64,000 bases of DNA. Source: G965216695 sp965216695 (GTDB lineage: Bacteria > Pseudomonadota > Gammaproteobacteria > Pseudomonadales > Azotimanducaceae). The stretch spans positions 2,480,001-2,544,000 of the forward strand of contig OZ244212.1 of assembly GCA_965216695.1 (NCBI GenBank), written 5' to 3'. The position numbers were made by a program, and so were the translations under genes. Positions 16,812-25,374 of the stretch are shown here, in pieces. Every line of letters begins with the position of its first letter. The first letter of the stretch is position 1. The notes under the pieces were generated by a model. That model did not search any database and was not told the DNA's origin. It saw nothing but the letters and a program-made list of their open reading frames with translations.

Positions 16812-18203
16812 TCAGACGTCCTTAGCGAGCCGGATGCCCGAGAACTGCCAACGGTCTGGCGGGTAGAAGAAGTTCCGGTACGACGTACGCACGTGGTCTT
16901 CCGGCGTTGCCGCTGATCCACCGCGCAGCACCATCTGACCACTCATGAACTTGCCGTTGTACTCACCCAGCGTACCCGGCAATGTGGCGTATCCTGGATA
17001 GGGACCGTACCCGCTCGCCGTCCATTCCCATACGTCCCCAAGCAATCCGTGCATCTGCTGCGCGTCGATCGGCAGCGGCGCGGGATGATAGCGTTCTGAC
17101 TCCAGAAACGTACCCGAACTCGATGGCGCGTGCGTAGCCGCAACCTCCCACTCGAACTCTGTGGGCAGTCGACACTGAGCCCATCGCGCATAGGCATCCG
17201 CTTCGAAGAAGCTAACGTGTGTTACCGGTGCCGACAGTTCCAACGGCGCAGTCCCGCTCAGGCGGAATTCGAGCCAACCTGTCTCGCCACGATCCGCGCC
17301 GCGCCGCCAGTACAGCGGGTGTTGCCACTGTTGCGCCTGCACGGTGGACCAGGCGTCACTCAGCCACAGCTCAGCGCGTTGATAACCGCCGTCCTCTACG
17401 AACGCCAGAAACTCCCGGTTGGTGACCACCCGATTCGCAAGCGCGAACGGGCGTACGTGCACGTTGTGCCGCGGCACTTCGTTGTCGAAGTGAAAGCCGC
17501 CACTCGCCCCAACCGCTGACAATTCCGGTAACGACGTATCGAATCGCACGAACGTGAGCGGGGAGTGTGTGCTGACGTAGCCGCCATCCGGGGACATTCG
17601 CTCCTGCAATCCGCGGTACTCGGGTTCGAGCGGATTGATACCGAACGCATACTTAAGATCAGTGAGCATCAGCTCCTGGTGCTGCTGTTCGTGGTGCGTA
17701 CCCAGCAGAGTCCGTGCAAAGATCTGCTGAGCTGCCGACGCATCCGGATCGTCGAGCATCTCGTTACAGCGTTCGAAACAGACGTCCGGAGACACCTCTA
17801 CGCCCGACGCAGTTTCGGCCAGCAGCGCTTCTACCCGCACATCCACATGTCGCCGGTATTCCAGAACGTCGGCGACAGTCGGGCGCGACAACATGCCACG
17901 CCGGTCGCGCGGGTACGGATTGCCAACACCGTTGTAGTACGAGTTGAACAGGTGCTCGAACTTGGGATGGAACGGTTGGTAGCTCTGCACGAACGCTTTC
18001 AGCACGAACGTTTCGAAAAACCAGGTGGTATGCGCCAGATGCCACTTGGGCGGGCTGGCGTCCGCCATCGGCTGCAGGCCAAAGTCTTCTACTTCCAGGG
18101 GAGCGACGAGGCGTTCAGTGGCGTTGCGTACTTCGCGATAGCGTTCGAGCAGCAAAAACTCCGCGTACCCCCCACGCGGGTTTGGCTGCATGGACTCCTG
18201 CAT
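16812..18203 (-). CDS. egtB: Ergothioneine sulfoxide synthase EgtB
   Basis: 463 residues, ATG at 18203 with a clear AGGAG. The N-terminal DinB-like domain has WHLAHTTWFFETF (residues 54-66) and HHEQQHQEL (170-178), which supply the three iron-binding histidines. The C-terminal half is a formylglycine-generating-enzyme fold ending GDVWEWTASGY, FMSGQMVLRGGSAATP and RTSYRNFFYPPDRWQFSGIRLA. EgtB joins hercynine with a thiol (gamma-glutamylcysteine or cysteine, depending on the subtype) and O2 to give the sulfoxide. No egtC or egtE gene is in the window; the later steps must use genes elsewhere. It lies 71 bases downstream of the SCO gene. Confidence 0.94.
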   Translation of the reverse strand: MQESMQPNPRGGYAEFLLLERYREVRNATERLVAPLEVEDFGLQPMADASPPKWHLAHTTWFFETFVLKAFVQSYQPFHPKFEHLFNSYYNGVGNPYPRDRRGMLSRPTVADVLEYRRHVDVRVEALLAETASGVEVSPDVCFERCNEMLDDPDASAAQQIFARTLLGTHHEQQHQELMLTDLKYAFGINPLEPEYRGLQERMSPDGGYVSTHSPLTFVRFDTSLPELSAVGASGGFHFDNEVPRHNVHVRPFALANRVVTNREFLAFVEDGGYQRAELWLSDAWSTVQAQQWQHPLYWRRGADRGETGWLEFRLSGTAPLELSAPVTHVSFFEADAYARWAQCRLPTEFEWEVAATHAPSSSGTFLESERYHPAPLPIDAQQMHGLLGDVWEWTASGYGPYPGYATLPGTLGEYNGKFMSGQMVLRGGSAATPEDHVRTSYRNFFYPPDRWQFSGIRLAKDV

Positions 18204-18274
18204 AAATCTCCTGCACAGACGAAGTGTCTTCGCCCGGATTCCGCTCGTTGCACACCATTGTTACCGATCGAGCT

Positions 18275-18913
18275 TCAAAAGTCCCGGGACAGCGACTGGT
18301 AGGCAAGGCGCAATGTTTCCGCAGAGTGCGGCATTTTTACGAACCCCTGGTAATGCCCGTAGGGATTGATGATCACGATCTGCGAGGAATGATCCACGGT
18401 ATAGCCACCCTCGCCGTCGGGTACTGACATGAAAGTCGAGTTCAGCTGCTGCGCAAACGCCGCGAGCGACGCACGGTCGCCGCGCACGCCAGCAAAGTCG
18501 TCAGAAAACGCGTTCACATAGTTGTGCAACTGCTGCTCACCGTCACGCTCGGGGTCTACGCTCACCAGCACACCTGCAAAGGGGGCCTCTTCGAGTGCAC
18601 CCGCATCCACCAGACCCCGATACGCTTTGGCCATCTCCGCCATCGTTGTCGGACAGATATCCGGACAGTGCGTGAACCCAAAGAACAGAAACGTCCATTT
18701 ACCCTGCAGCCGGGCGTTGTCGAAAACCTCGCCCTGATCGTCGCGCAGCGCAAACGGCGCAATGTCTCGCGGCGTCTCGAGCAGCGTAACGCCCATCTCC
18801 GCCAATTCCTCCGCACTCAACTCGGGTGTTGACAGCACGCGCGACACAAATACGCCTACAACGACAACGTTGAAGAGCACGCACAACAGCACGGTCCGCT
18901 GAATCGGGGTCAC
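18275..18913 (-). CDS. SCO family copper chaperone for cytochrome oxidase
   Basis: I start at GTG 18913 because GGAGG lies six bases upstream; a TTG at 18973 overlapping the preceding stop is weaker. The result is 212 residues: one N-terminal membrane helix (TVLLCVLFNVVVVGVFV), then a thioredoxin fold facing the periplasm with the copper-binding CPDICP motif (CxxxC) and the third ligand in VDHSSQIVIINP. SCO/SenC proteins deliver copper to the CuA site of cytochrome c oxidase subunit II. It is the last clear cox gene in the operon; egtB follows after 71 bases. Confidence 0.92.
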   Translation of the reverse strand: MTPIQRTVLLCVLFNVVVVGVFVSRVLSTPELSAEELAEMGVTLLETPRDIAPFALRDDQGEVFDNARLQGKWTFLFFGFTHCPDICPTTMAEMAKAYRGLVDAGALEEAPFAGVLVSVDPERDGEQQLHNYVNAFSDDFAGVRGDRASLAAFAQQLNSTFMSVPDGEGGYTVDHSSQIVIINPYGHYQGFVKMPHSAETLRLAYQSLSRDF

Positions 18914-18969
18914 GAAATCCTCCGGAAACTGTTTTGCTGGCAGTGTATCAGCCGCATCACGTTGTCCCT

Positions 18970-19566
18970 TCAACCGATCTGCGACAGCTTGAGCAATCGG
19001 CGTAAGTCCTCGAACACTGGCTCACCTGCCTGATCGAACCGGTAACGCAGCACCAGATTGCCATGCGGATCCACGATAAAGATTCCCGGCCCCTGGTCGA
19101 AGTTCCCCGTTTGCCAGCGCACCAGCTTCGGGTATGTACTACCAGCTCGTACCAGTTCCGCAGCGGTCGCGTCTCCCGAAGGTTGGCCTATCAACACCCG
19201 CCGCACCCGCGCAGCGTCGCGGTTGAGCAGCACATGCATCTGCCGCAGGAGGTGCAGGGCCTGCTCACACTCCCCGCCACACCCGCCGTCGAACACGACC
19301 CAGACCTGCCACAACGCCAGTGGATCCTGGAGCCCGGTTCCGTCTGGGGACGTAAACTGGTAGTCCTGGGCTGCCCTGGGCGGGTCGACGAACTGACCCT
19401 GGTTGGTGGTACCGAACGCAATCCCACCGCCACCGGCCCACTTAACGAGCACGTAGGCACCCACCAGCGAAATCGCCGTGATAAGAACCATCAGCACGAG
19501 GTGTTTTCGGTTCGGCCCCTGCACGCTCTGCGCCTGATTTCGGGAACTCGAGTCGTTACTCGTCAT
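18970..19566 (-). CDS. Cox-operon thioredoxin-like membrane protein
   Basis: ATG at 19566 gives 198 residues and overlaps the SURF1 gene end by 11 bases, so they are translationally linked. After a polar N-terminus there is one membrane helix (HLVLMVLITAISLVGAYVLV), then a periplasmic domain with VWVVFDGGCGGECEQALHLL, a CxxxC pair at the position of a thioredoxin active site, and GIFIVDPHGNLVLRYRF. Similar uncharacterised proteins sit at this point in cox operons of pseudomonads and relatives. A role in oxidase assembly, perhaps in thiol or copper handling, is inferred from location and the CxxxC motif. Confidence 0.75.
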   Translation of the reverse strand: MTSNDSSSRNQAQSVQGPNRKHLVLMVLITAISLVGAYVLVKWAGGGGIAFGTTNQGQFVDPPRAAQDYQFTSPDGTGLQDPLALWQVWVVFDGGCGGECEQALHLLRQMHVLLNRDAARVRRVLIGQPSGDATAAELVRAGSTYPKLVRWQTGNFDQGPGIFIVDPHGNLVLRYRFDQAGEPVFEDLRRLLKLSQIG

Positions 19567-20314
19567 GTGTCTGCGATCCGTCTCCGCGATCCGATGCGTG
19601 TCGGGCACGCCGCCACAACACACCATACCCAACGATAAGCACCGCCGTGAGCCCGAACCACTGCCACGCATATCCTATATGGCGGGTCGACGCGACCGCG
19701 AACCGGCGCGGCGCCGGTACCAGAACCCCCGGCTGACCGGGCTCGAGCCGCAGTTCCCACGGCGGCCCCGCCAACGCCCGAGCCATGCGCTCCACATTCA
19801 ATCGCTGTACGCGTTTGGGCCAGGTCTTCACCCACGGATCGTCAGCTAGAAGCGGCGGCAGCCCAAAGGTCGGCCATAGTACGCCAACAACGGTAACCGT
19901 TCCGGCCGGTGACGTTACCGCGGGAAGGGTTTCGCGACGGGCGCCGCCGTCAATCCAACCCCGATTTACCAACCAGTACCGGTCGGTGGCCAGCTCCTCG
20001 AAAGCTTGTACAACCCAGTAACCGGCGCGGCCGCGATGAACGCGGTTGTCCACCAGAAAGTATCGTTCGGAATCGTAGCGCCCGCGCAGTTGCACGCGTT
20101 TGAACGCGAGTTCCGAAGTAGGATCGCGATCCCGTGCACCTAGCACGCGCGACGTTAGCGTAGTGCCGTCTACCGGCAGCGTCTGCGCCGCCTGCTCGAA
20201 GCGTTGTTCGAGCGCCGCTTTGGCGTCGGCGCGTTGCAGCTGCCATACACCCAGCGCCGCGGTGATCGGCGCCATCACCATCACCAGCCCAGTCAACCGC
20301 CAATCCACAGTCAT
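19556..20314 (-). CDS. SURF1 family cytochrome c oxidase assembly protein
   Basis: 252 residues from ATG at 20314 (a GTG lies directly before it). Two terminal membrane helices (WRLTGLVMVMAPITAALGVWQ and WQWFGLTAVLIVGYGVLW) flank a periplasmic domain containing LGVWQLQRADAK, YFLVDNRVHRGRAGYWVVQAF and YWLVNRGWIDGGARRE, the SURF1 signatures. SURF1 helps insert heme a into subunit I. It follows the DUF2909/coxC region and is on the same strand as coxC, though a small gene of opposite orientation (20377-20622) lies between them. Confidence 0.92.
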   Translation of the reverse strand: MTVDWRLTGLVMVMAPITAALGVWQLQRADAKAALEQRFEQAAQTLPVDGTTLTSRVLGARDRDPTSELAFKRVQLRGRYDSERYFLVDNRVHRGRAGYWVVQAFEELATDRYWLVNRGWIDGGARRETLPAVTSPAGTVTVVGVLWPTFGLPPLLADDPWVKTWPKRVQRLNVERMARALAGPPWELRLEPGQPGVLVPAPRRFAVASTRHIGYAWQWFGLTAVLIVGYGVLWRRARHASDRGDGSQTHDE

Positions 20315-20376
20315 CACTGACTTATGTGTGAATAACCGATGCGTTACAGTGACACCCGCTCAACCGGAGACGCGCG

Positions 20377-20622
20377 TTGCTGAAAGTTCTGATCGTGGTT
20401 CTGCTGCTGGGAGTGATCATCAGCCTGTTCAGCGGGTTGGTCTTTCTGTTTCGCGATACCGGCCGGGAAGATTCCAAGCGTACGCTCTACGCGCTTGGGG
20501 TTCGCATCACGCTGGCAGGAGCGTTGCTTCTAACGCTGTTCTACGGCTTCTATACGGGCGAGTTGCGCTTCGGCACCAACGCCCCTTGGCACGGAGTCGA
20601 AGCGAGCGCGGGGTCAGAGTAG
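20377..20622 (+). CDS. DUF2909 twin-transmembrane protein
   Basis: 81 residues from TTG at 20377 with CCGGAG upstream. It has two membrane helices (LIVVLLLGVIISLFSGLVFLF and LGVRITLAGALLLTLFYGF) separated by a short basic loop, RDTGREDSKRT. This is the pattern of DUF2909 proteins, found beside coxC and SURF1 in many gammaproteobacterial cox loci, and usually on the opposite strand to the structural genes, as here. Function is unknown; it may be an oxidase accessory subunit. Confidence 0.8.
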   Translation: MLKVLIVVLLLGVIISLFSGLVFLFRDTGREDSKRTLYALGVRITLAGALLLTLFYGFYTGELRFGTNAPWHGVEASAGSE

Positions 20623-20668
20623 CCAAAACGACCCGAAAACGCCTCGATCTACCTGCCGACCCGATCCT

Positions 20669-21586
20669 CTACAGAACGTACACAAACACGAACAGACACA
20701 CCCACACAACGTCCACAAAGTGCCAGTACCACGACGCCGCTTCAAATCCGAAGCAATCCTCGTGCGTGAAATGCCCTTTGAACGAACGGAACCACTGCAC
20801 GATCAGAATGATCGTGCCGAGCGTCACGTGGAAGCCGTGAAAGCCGGTTAACAGATAAAACGTGGAACCGTAGATACCGCTACCGAGCGTCAGTCCCAGC
20901 TCGTTGTACGCATGAATGTATTCCTCCGCCTGCAGGATAAGGAACACAACGCCCAGCGCGATAGTGATACCCAGCCATAGTTTCAACCGCGCCCGATTTT
21001 CGTTTTTGATCGCCGTGTGCGCGAAGTGAATGGTGACGGAAGACGTCAATAGAATGACCGTGTTCCAGAACGGCAGATATGAAAGCCACTTGGTAAGCGA
21101 GGCGGGCGCTTCCATGCTTTCGTGGGGTCCGGAAAACCGGGCCTCGTCCGGATTGTTCATTACCGGCCAGTCAGGACTGAAATCCGGCCACAGGTATTCG
21201 CCAGTCAGACCCTTGGCACCCTCGCCGCCGAGCCAGCTCACCGCGAGCACCCGCGCGTAAAACAACGCACCGAAGAAGGCAAAGAAGAACATGACCTCGG
21301 AGAAGATGAACCACCACATTCCCCACACGTAACTGCGCTTGAGCTGGGGTCCGGCAAGCCCTTGAAGATTCTCTCGAATAACCTTCAGGTACCAGAAGAA
21401 CAGCACCACAAGAAGCAGCAGAAGGCCGCCGGTAAACATCGCAACCTGCGCATCGTCGCCCGCCTTGATGGAGTTGAGCCAGGCGCCGAGCCCCGCAAGC
21501 ATCAGAAACATCGCAAACGCGAGCCAAACGGGATACCAACCGCTGTGGGGTATGTAGTACGCCGGCGTATTATGCTGAGTCGCCAT
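20669..21586 (-). CDS. coxC: Cytochrome c oxidase subunit III
   Basis: 305 residues with seven hydrophobic segments. WGMWWFIFSEVMFFFAFFGALFY, the EEYIHA stretch, FYLLTGFHGFHVTLGTIIL and the closing EAASWYWHFVDVVWVCLFV are all standard for subunit III of aa3-type oxidases. It stabilises the proton-uptake side of subunit I. The start codon region overlaps the end of ctaG by 17 bases, indicating one transcript with coxB, coxA and ctaG. Confidence 0.97.
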   Translation of the reverse strand: MATQHNTPAYYIPHSGWYPVWLAFAMFLMLAGLGAWLNSIKAGDDAQVAMFTGGLLLLLVVLFFWYLKVIRENLQGLAGPQLKRSYVWGMWWFIFSEVMFFFAFFGALFYARVLAVSWLGGEGAKGLTGEYLWPDFSPDWPVMNNPDEARFSGPHESMEAPASLTKWLSYLPFWNTVILLTSSVTIHFAHTAIKNENRARLKLWLGITIALGVVFLILQAEEYIHAYNELGLTLGSGIYGSTFYLLTGFHGFHVTLGTIILIVQWFRSFKGHFTHEDCFGFEAASWYWHFVDVVWVCLFVFVYVL

Positions 21587-22160
21587 CTCTCTTCTCCGTT
21601 TGGACCTGCTGCGCCGTCTGCCGCGCGTTGAACCCGTCGGTTATGTCGAACAACGCGTAGCTGAGCGAAATCGACTGAACGTTTTTTGGTAGCTCCGGAC
21701 CAACGATAAACCGCATGGGCATCGCCATCTCTTCGCCCGGCTGCAACGTCTGTTGTTCGAAACAGAAGCATTCTGTTTTATGGAAGTACTTCGCCGCCGT
21801 GCCCGGCACCAAAGAGGGCACCGCCTGCGCGACCATCACCCGATCGGTGGTGTTGCGCACATAGAACGCCACGTCGTTCAACTCGCCGGGGTGTACGCGA
21901 ACGCTGCCGTGTTCCGGCCAGAACTCCCAGGGCATGCCGGCATTCGTGTTGGCCAGGAAGTTCACGCGAATAAGGCGGCTACGGTCGGGCGCGATAACAG
22001 CCGGATCGTACGTGTACTCACCGCCGGTTTTGCCATTCAGGCCCGTCCACTCGCACAGCAATCCGTACAACGGCACGAGTCCAACAAACACGAACGCAAA
22101 CATGCCGGCAACGAGCGCCAGCAGCCGCCAGACCGTACGCGTGTTGGCGTTGCGGCTCAT
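21570..22160 (-). CDS. ctaG: Cytochrome c oxidase assembly protein CtaG (Cox11)
   Basis: 196 residues from ATG at 22160, which lies immediately after the coxA stop (22162). One membrane helix (LLALVAGMFAFVFVGLVPLYGLLC) leads into a periplasmic copper-binding domain with FFANTN-type text (VNFLANTNAG), AVPSLVPGTAAKYFHKTECFCFEQQ, whose CFCF motif binds Cu(I), and FIVGPELP. Cox11 delivers copper to the CuB site of subunit I. Its C-terminus overlaps the coxC start. Confidence 0.94.
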   Translation of the reverse strand: MSRNANTRTVWRLLALVAGMFAFVFVGLVPLYGLLCEWTGLNGKTGGEYTYDPAVIAPDRSRLIRVNFLANTNAGMPWEFWPEHGSVRVHPGELNDVAFYVRNTTDRVMVAQAVPSLVPGTAAKYFHKTECFCFEQQTLQPGEEMAMPMRFIVGPELPKNVQSISLSYALFDITDGFNARQTAQQVQTEKRDGDSA

Positions 22161-22161
22161 A

Positions 22162-23775
22162 TCAGGAATGCGCCTCCGCGTCAGTGACCACCGGCGGCGT
22201 CGTAAAACTGTGGTACGGCGCAGGGGAGGGAAGAGTCCACTCGAGTCCATGGGCGCCCTCCCAAACACGATCCGTCGCCGGCTTGCCCGCGCGAATGGCA
22301 TTGACTACAACATACAGAAACAGCACCTGCGCGAAACCGAAGATGTAGGCGCCTACGCTCGAGAGCATGTTGAAATCGGCAAACTGCAACGCGTAGTCGG
22401 GAATGCGCCGCGGCATACCGGCAAGCCCTGAGAAGTGTTGTGGAAAGAAGGTAACGTTCACGCCGATGAACGATAGCCAGAAATGCAACTTGCCAAGTGA
22501 CTCGTTGTACATCCGCCCACACCACTTCGGCAGCCAGAAGTACACGGCTGCGATGATCGAGAAGAGCGCACCCGGCACCAGCACGTAGTGGAAGTGAGCG
22601 ACCACGAAGTAGGTGTCGTGATACTGATAGTCCGCCGGTGCGATGGCTAGCATCAGGCCGGAAAAACCGCCAATCGTGAACAGCACGACGAACGCAATTG
22701 CAAACAGCATCGGTGTCTCGAAGGTCATGGACCCGCGCCACATCGTCGAGATCCAGTTGAACACCTTCACACCCGTCGGTACCGCAATCAGCATGGTGCT
22801 GTACATGAAGAACAGTTGACCCGCCAACGGCATGCCCACCGTGAACATGTGGTGCGCCCACACGATGAACGACAGGAACGCAATACTCGCGGTCGCATAC
22901 ACCATGGAGTCGTAGCCGAAGAGCGGCTTACGCGCAAACGTTGGAATGATCGCAGACACAATCCCGAACGCCGGCAGAATCATGATGTACACCTCAGGGT
23001 GTCCGAAAAACCAGAAAATATGCTGGAACAACACCGGGTCACCACCCCCGGCCGCATTGAAGAAACTGGTACCGAAGTGAATGTCGAAGAGCATCATGGT
23101 CACGGCACCCGCAAGCACCGGCATCACCGCAATCAGCAGGTACGCGGTTATCAGCCATGTCCATACAAAGAGCGGCATCTTCATCAACGTCATGCCCGGA
23201 GCGCGCATGTTCAGAATTGTTGCGATGATGTTGATCGAACCCATAATCGATGACGCGCCCATCATGTGAACGCCGAATATGAAGAACGTGACCGTCGACG
23301 GCGCATAGGTCGTCGATAGCGGAGCATAGAACGTCCAGCCGAAGTTGGGGCCGCCGCCTTCCATAAAGAGTGTGGCGATCAACATCCCGAACGCGAACGG
23401 CAGAATCCAGAACGACAGGTTGTTCATGCGCGGCAGCGCCATATCGGGGGCGCCAACTTGCATGGGTATCAACCAGTTGGCGAGTCCGACGAACGCCGGC
23501 ATGATCGCGCCGAAGACCATGATCAGGCCATGGTTGGTTGTCATCTGGTTGAAGAACTCGGGGTTTACGAACTGCAAGCCCGGTTGAAACAGTTCGGCGC
23601 GAATGATCAGCGCCATCGTGCCGCCGATCATCAGCATCAGAAAGCTGAACCACAGATACAACGTACCAATGTCTTTGTGGTTTGTCGTGAACAACCACCG
23701 CGACAGACCTTTAGCAGGACCATGGTCGTGGTGATCATCGTCGTGATGATCGAATACGTCGACTGTCTCGCTCAT
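22162..23775 (-). CDS. coxA: Cytochrome c oxidase subunit I
   Basis: 537 residues, ATG at 23775 with GAGGT upstream. Twelve helices are expected; the heme a/a3 and CuB ligands are in NHGLIMVFGAIMPAF, FWFFGHPEVYIMILP, WAHHMFTVGMP and VAHFHYVLVPG. The GHPEVY motif has the tyrosine that is cross-linked to a CuB histidine, and its glutamate (E278-type) shows an A1-class proton-pumping oxidase. It sits between coxB (28-base gap) and ctaG (1-base gap). Confidence 0.98.
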   Translation of the reverse strand: MSETVDVFDHHDDDHHDHGPAKGLSRWLFTTNHKDIGTLYLWFSFLMLMIGGTMALIIRAELFQPGLQFVNPEFFNQMTTNHGLIMVFGAIMPAFVGLANWLIPMQVGAPDMALPRMNNLSFWILPFAFGMLIATLFMEGGGPNFGWTFYAPLSTTYAPSTVTFFIFGVHMMGASSIMGSINIIATILNMRAPGMTLMKMPLFVWTWLITAYLLIAVMPVLAGAVTMMLFDIHFGTSFFNAAGGGDPVLFQHIFWFFGHPEVYIMILPAFGIVSAIIPTFARKPLFGYDSMVYATASIAFLSFIVWAHHMFTVGMPLAGQLFFMYSTMLIAVPTGVKVFNWISTMWRGSMTFETPMLFAIAFVVLFTIGGFSGLMLAIAPADYQYHDTYFVVAHFHYVLVPGALFSIIAAVYFWLPKWCGRMYNESLGKLHFWLSFIGVNVTFFPQHFSGLAGMPRRIPDYALQFADFNMLSSVGAYIFGFAQVLFLYVVVNAIRAGKPATDRVWEGAHGLEWTLPSPAPYHSFTTPPVVTDAEAHS

Positions 23776-23803
23776 ACTGCTACCTCAGGTGATCGCATAC
23801 CGA

Positions 23804-24946
23804 TCACTCCATCAAGTTGATAACGTCTGCCGGCTGGGTCGTGTCGTCGGCATCGTTGCCCCAGCTGTGGCGTTCGTAGTGCACCACCGCCGCCAGCTCG
23901 GCAGCATCCAGCTGCTTACCGAACGCCTGCATCGCGGTACCGGCTACACCTTCGTACACCAGCCGTATGTGATCGTCGCGCGGACCAACGATGTACGGAC
24001 TGCCGATCAGCGATGGAAACACCGGTGGTACGCCCTTACCGTTGGCCTGGTGGCAAGAAAGACAGAAGCGGTTGTAGACGTCTTCGCCCTTCGACATCAG
24101 TTCGTCATGCGTAAACGTCTTGGACAGTGCTTCCTCGCGCGCGCGTTCCGCCGTTACCTGCTCTGCATACCAGGCATCGAATTCCGCTTCCGGAAGCACT
24201 TCCACGACCACGGGCATGAATGCGTGGTCTTTGCCGCAGAGCTCGGTGCACTGTCCTCGATAGGTGCCCGGCTGTTCAACGATCGTCCACAACTCGTTGA
24301 CCATGCCTGGCACAGCATCCCGTTTAATGCCGAAATCCGGGATCCACCACGCATGAATCACGTCCTCCGCGGTAATCAGAAAACGCACCTTGCGGTTTGC
24401 GGGAATGCGCAGCGGGTTGTCGACATCCAGAAGATAGGTTTCTTCTTTTTCGATACGGTTTTCAATGGCGTCCCGCGGCGTGGCCAGATTGGAAAAGAAA
24501 CCGAACGTCTGGTTGTAGTTCTCGTCCAGATACTTGTATTGCCATTTCCACTGGTAGCCGCGCACCTCCACCACCATGTCTTCGCCACCGGTATCGTACA
24601 TAGCGATCAATACGCGGGTAGCCGGCACGGCCATACCTATCAGAATCAGAATCGGCAGAATCGTCCAGATGATTTCCGCCTTCGTGTTGTGGCTGAAGGT
24701 GGCAGGCTCCACCCCGCGCGAGCGCCGATGCTGAAACACAGACCAGAACAGCGCCCCAAATACGACGATTCCGATCAGCACGCAGATGTAGAAGATCGTC
24801 ATGTGCAGGTCGTACACCTGCCGGCTGATATCCGTAACGCCCACCGGCATGTTGAGACTGTCCGCCCACACGGGCGCTGCCCAGATACCTGCCGCCGCCA
24901 GCATAACCGCTGCGGGTATTCGTCGAGATACGTTAGCCACTGCCAA
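23804..24946 (-). CDS. coxB: Cytochrome c oxidase subunit II fused to cytochrome c
   Basis: 380 residues from TTG 24946 or, just as well, GTG 24940. It has a signal peptide, two membrane helices (IFYICVLIGIVVFGALFW and IIWTILPILILIGMAV), and a cupredoxin domain carrying the binuclear CuA site in CTELCGKDHAFMPVVV. A C-terminal extension of about 100 residues contains FCLSCHQANGKG, a CxxCH heme-c motif, so this is a caa3-like subunit II that takes electrons through its own heme c. It is the first gene of the cox operon and has a leader of about 260 bases. Confidence 0.97.
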   Translation of the reverse strand: MAVANVSRRIPAAVMLAAAGIWAAPVWADSLNMPVGVTDISRQVYDLHMTIFYICVLIGIVVFGALFWSVFQHRRSRGVEPATFSHNTKAEIIWTILPILILIGMAVPATRVLIAMYDTGGEDMVVEVRGYQWKWQYKYLDENYNQTFGFFSNLATPRDAIENRIEKEETYLLDVDNPLRIPANRKVRFLITAEDVIHAWWIPDFGIKRDAVPGMVNELWTIVEQPGTYRGQCTELCGKDHAFMPVVVEVLPEAEFDAWYAEQVTAERAREEALSKTFTHDELMSKGEDVYNRFCLSCHQANGKGVPPVFPSLIGSPYIVGPRDDHIRLVYEGVAGTAMQAFGKQLDAAELAAVVHYERHSWGNDADDTTQPADVINLME

Positions 24947-25213
24947 ACACGCCCCTGTTTTGTTCTATGCCATCTGCGCCTTTACGAGTGAGTCCGGCGG
25001 TTCACGCTGATTGCTGCCACCACCCGAGTTTGCGGCCGTCCGGTGCCGTACCGTCGTGGCGCACGACGGGTATCGCCCGAAACCATCAGAAACCGATTTT
25101 GGCCGGGAGCGGCCATTGCATACGCCCTCAACACAAGGCGCGCGAATCGAATTGACCAGACCCACAAATTTCCGGCAATCCAACCAACACTGGACGCCGA
25201 AAAAAGCGCGGCA

Positions 25214-25241
25214 ATTATAGCAACGGCAAGTGATTTCTCAA
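25214..25241 (-). promoter_or_regulatory. Predicted sigma-70 promoter of the cox operon
   Basis: On the minus strand a -35 hexamer TTGAGA (25236-25241) and a perfect -10 TATAAT (25214-25219) are separated by 16 bases. Transcription would begin near 25207 and leave a leader of about 260 bases before coxB. This is the only strong promoter I see in the 428-base gap 24947-25374. The rest of that gap holds no supported gene; a short palindrome GGGGACTTCCCC near the aroE stop lacks a T run. Confidence 0.6.
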
Positions 25242-25374
25242 TAGACGAGCCAGGTTCAGCGACGCTTTCCGACAACGATTTTTCTCATCCGATGATCGCG
25301 CAGATACGCTTTCGGGTAACACACTTAACGATGCAGCGTTGCGCAATAGGGGACTTCCCCAATTGTGAGACGGT

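Noticed and set aside
23789..24991. Long plus-strand frame opposite coxB
   Set aside because: It is antisense to coxB, whose motifs are all present; its translation has His/Arg-rich composition typical of a shadow frame.
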